This document shows, in pieces, positions 63,595-64,000 of a DNA stretch of 64,000 bases. Every line of letters starts with the position of its first letter. Position 1 is the first letter of the stretch. The stretch spans positions 1 to 64,000 of the forward strand of contig NZ_WYDS01000015.1 of NCBI RefSeq assembly GCF_009914765.1, read 5' to 3'. This DNA is from Halodesulfovibrio sp. MK-HDV. GTDB lineage: Bacteria > Desulfobacterota > Desulfovibrionia > Desulfovibrionales > Desulfovibrionaceae. Position numbers and translations under genes: made by a program. The notes under the pieces are model-generated. The model saw only the letters and a program-made list of their open reading frames with translations. It had not been told where the DNA came from and did no database searches.

Positions 63595-64000
63595 ATGCTC
63601 GAAAGATTGCAAGAATACATTCGTTATACATTTACCGACATTTCATTGCTTGAAACAGCTCTTACGCACAGTTCATTTGCGAATGAACATGGCGGAGCGA
63701 TAGAACATAACGAACGATTAGAATTTTTAGGTGACGCAGTTCTTGAAATTTGCGTTTCCGAGCGCTTGTTTGCCAAGTTTCCTAAGGCTAGAGAGGGCAT
63801 ATTAACCCGTATGCGCGCGAAGCTGGTAAGTAAACCGTCTCTCGCGAATTTGGCTATTGAAATGCAGCTTGAAATATATTTGAAGCTTGGCAGAGGTGAA
63901 GAAGCACAGGGCGGGCGTGACAGACATTCTTTATTGAGTGATGCGTTCGAGGCTGTGCTTGGTGCAGTATTCCTTGATGGCGGATATGACAGCGCGCTGG
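63595..64000 (+). CDS. rnc: ribonuclease III, N-terminal part
   Basis: Runs off the right edge. From ATG 63595 (GAGAAGGA upstream) the reading is [28 protein letters not shown], then the RNase III signature [13 protein letters not shown] and later [17 protein letters not shown], which carries the second set of catalytic acids. It cleaves double-stranded RNA in rRNA and mRNA processing. The dsRNA-binding domain lies outside the window. Confidence 0.95.
   Translation, partial: MLERLQEYIRYTFTDISLLETALTHSSFANEHGGAIEHNERLEFLGDAVLEICVSERLFAKFPKAREGILTRMRAKLVSKPSLANLAIEMQLEIYLKLGRGEEAQGGRDRHSLLSDAFEAVLGAVFLDGGYDSAL

Overview
The window reads as chromosome of an anaerobic, sulfate-reducer-like deltaproteobacterium of the Desulfovibrionaceae. 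A Halodesulfovibrio-type organism is my best guess. This is inference from moderate GC, sigma-54-driven catabolic clusters, a glycyl radical enzyme operon, a large chemoreceptor, repeated universal stress proteins, a major iron-type alcohol dehydrogenase and clean protein similarity to that family. No rRNA, tRNA, prophage, insertion sequence or CRISPR array was recognised.

Layout. 1-1112: end of a phosphonate-type ABC transporter (phnC, and phnD with a frameshift). 1.6-5.3 kb: a chemoreceptor and a GNAT/YoaP acetyltransferase. 5.4-13.2 kb: a glycyl radical arylacetate decarboxylase operon (hpdB, hpdC, MFS transporter, hpdA, DUF4125 protein), with a divergent sigma-54 activator and a candidate -24/-12 promoter plus palindromic upstream site between them. 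13.2-18.2 kb: a trypsin-like protease, phenylacetate-CoA ligase, two lipoproteins, and a cupin next to a frameshifted AraC regulator. 18.5-27.2 kb: a stress/protease signalling locus made of a histidine kinase, an NtrC-type regulator, a Lon-type protease with a receiver domain inserted before its ATPase, then a divergent six-gene operon (universal stress proteins, small proteins, TauE/SafE exporter) behind a near-consensus sigma-54 promoter with three GCTGCA-type palindromes. 27.5-32.5 kb: Fe-alcohol dehydrogenase, and modAB without modC followed by an RNase H-like/DUF429 fusion. 32.6-45.2 kb: accessory single genes (Bcr/CflA MFS, MscS channel, small zinc-ribbon and membrane proteins, TDT transporter, three-domain rhodanese, EamA transporter, a photolyase-related protein without the usual Fe-S ligands, UPF0280). 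45.6-64 kb: mostly housekeeping genes (argF-argG-argH, RRM protein, ilvE, a membrane protein, cpoB-dprA-xerC, a TIGR03960-type radical SAM protein, an Sm-like protein, MFS, a DRTGG-domain protein, and the start of rnc).

Most promising systems. First, the receiver-Lon hybrid, its neighbouring two-component pair and the sigma-54 operon, which together look like a phosphorylation-controlled proteolysis/stress circuit. Second, the arylacetate decarboxylase cluster, in which the small subunit has lost every ligand of one of its two Fe-S clusters. Third, two inverted pairs of a dispersed 140-175 bp intergenic repeat.

Caveat. Three genes (phnD, the AraC regulator, the radical SAM protein) each carry a single-base frameshift that an indel would repair. 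Two of the three sit in short homopolymers, so sequencing error is a real possibility.
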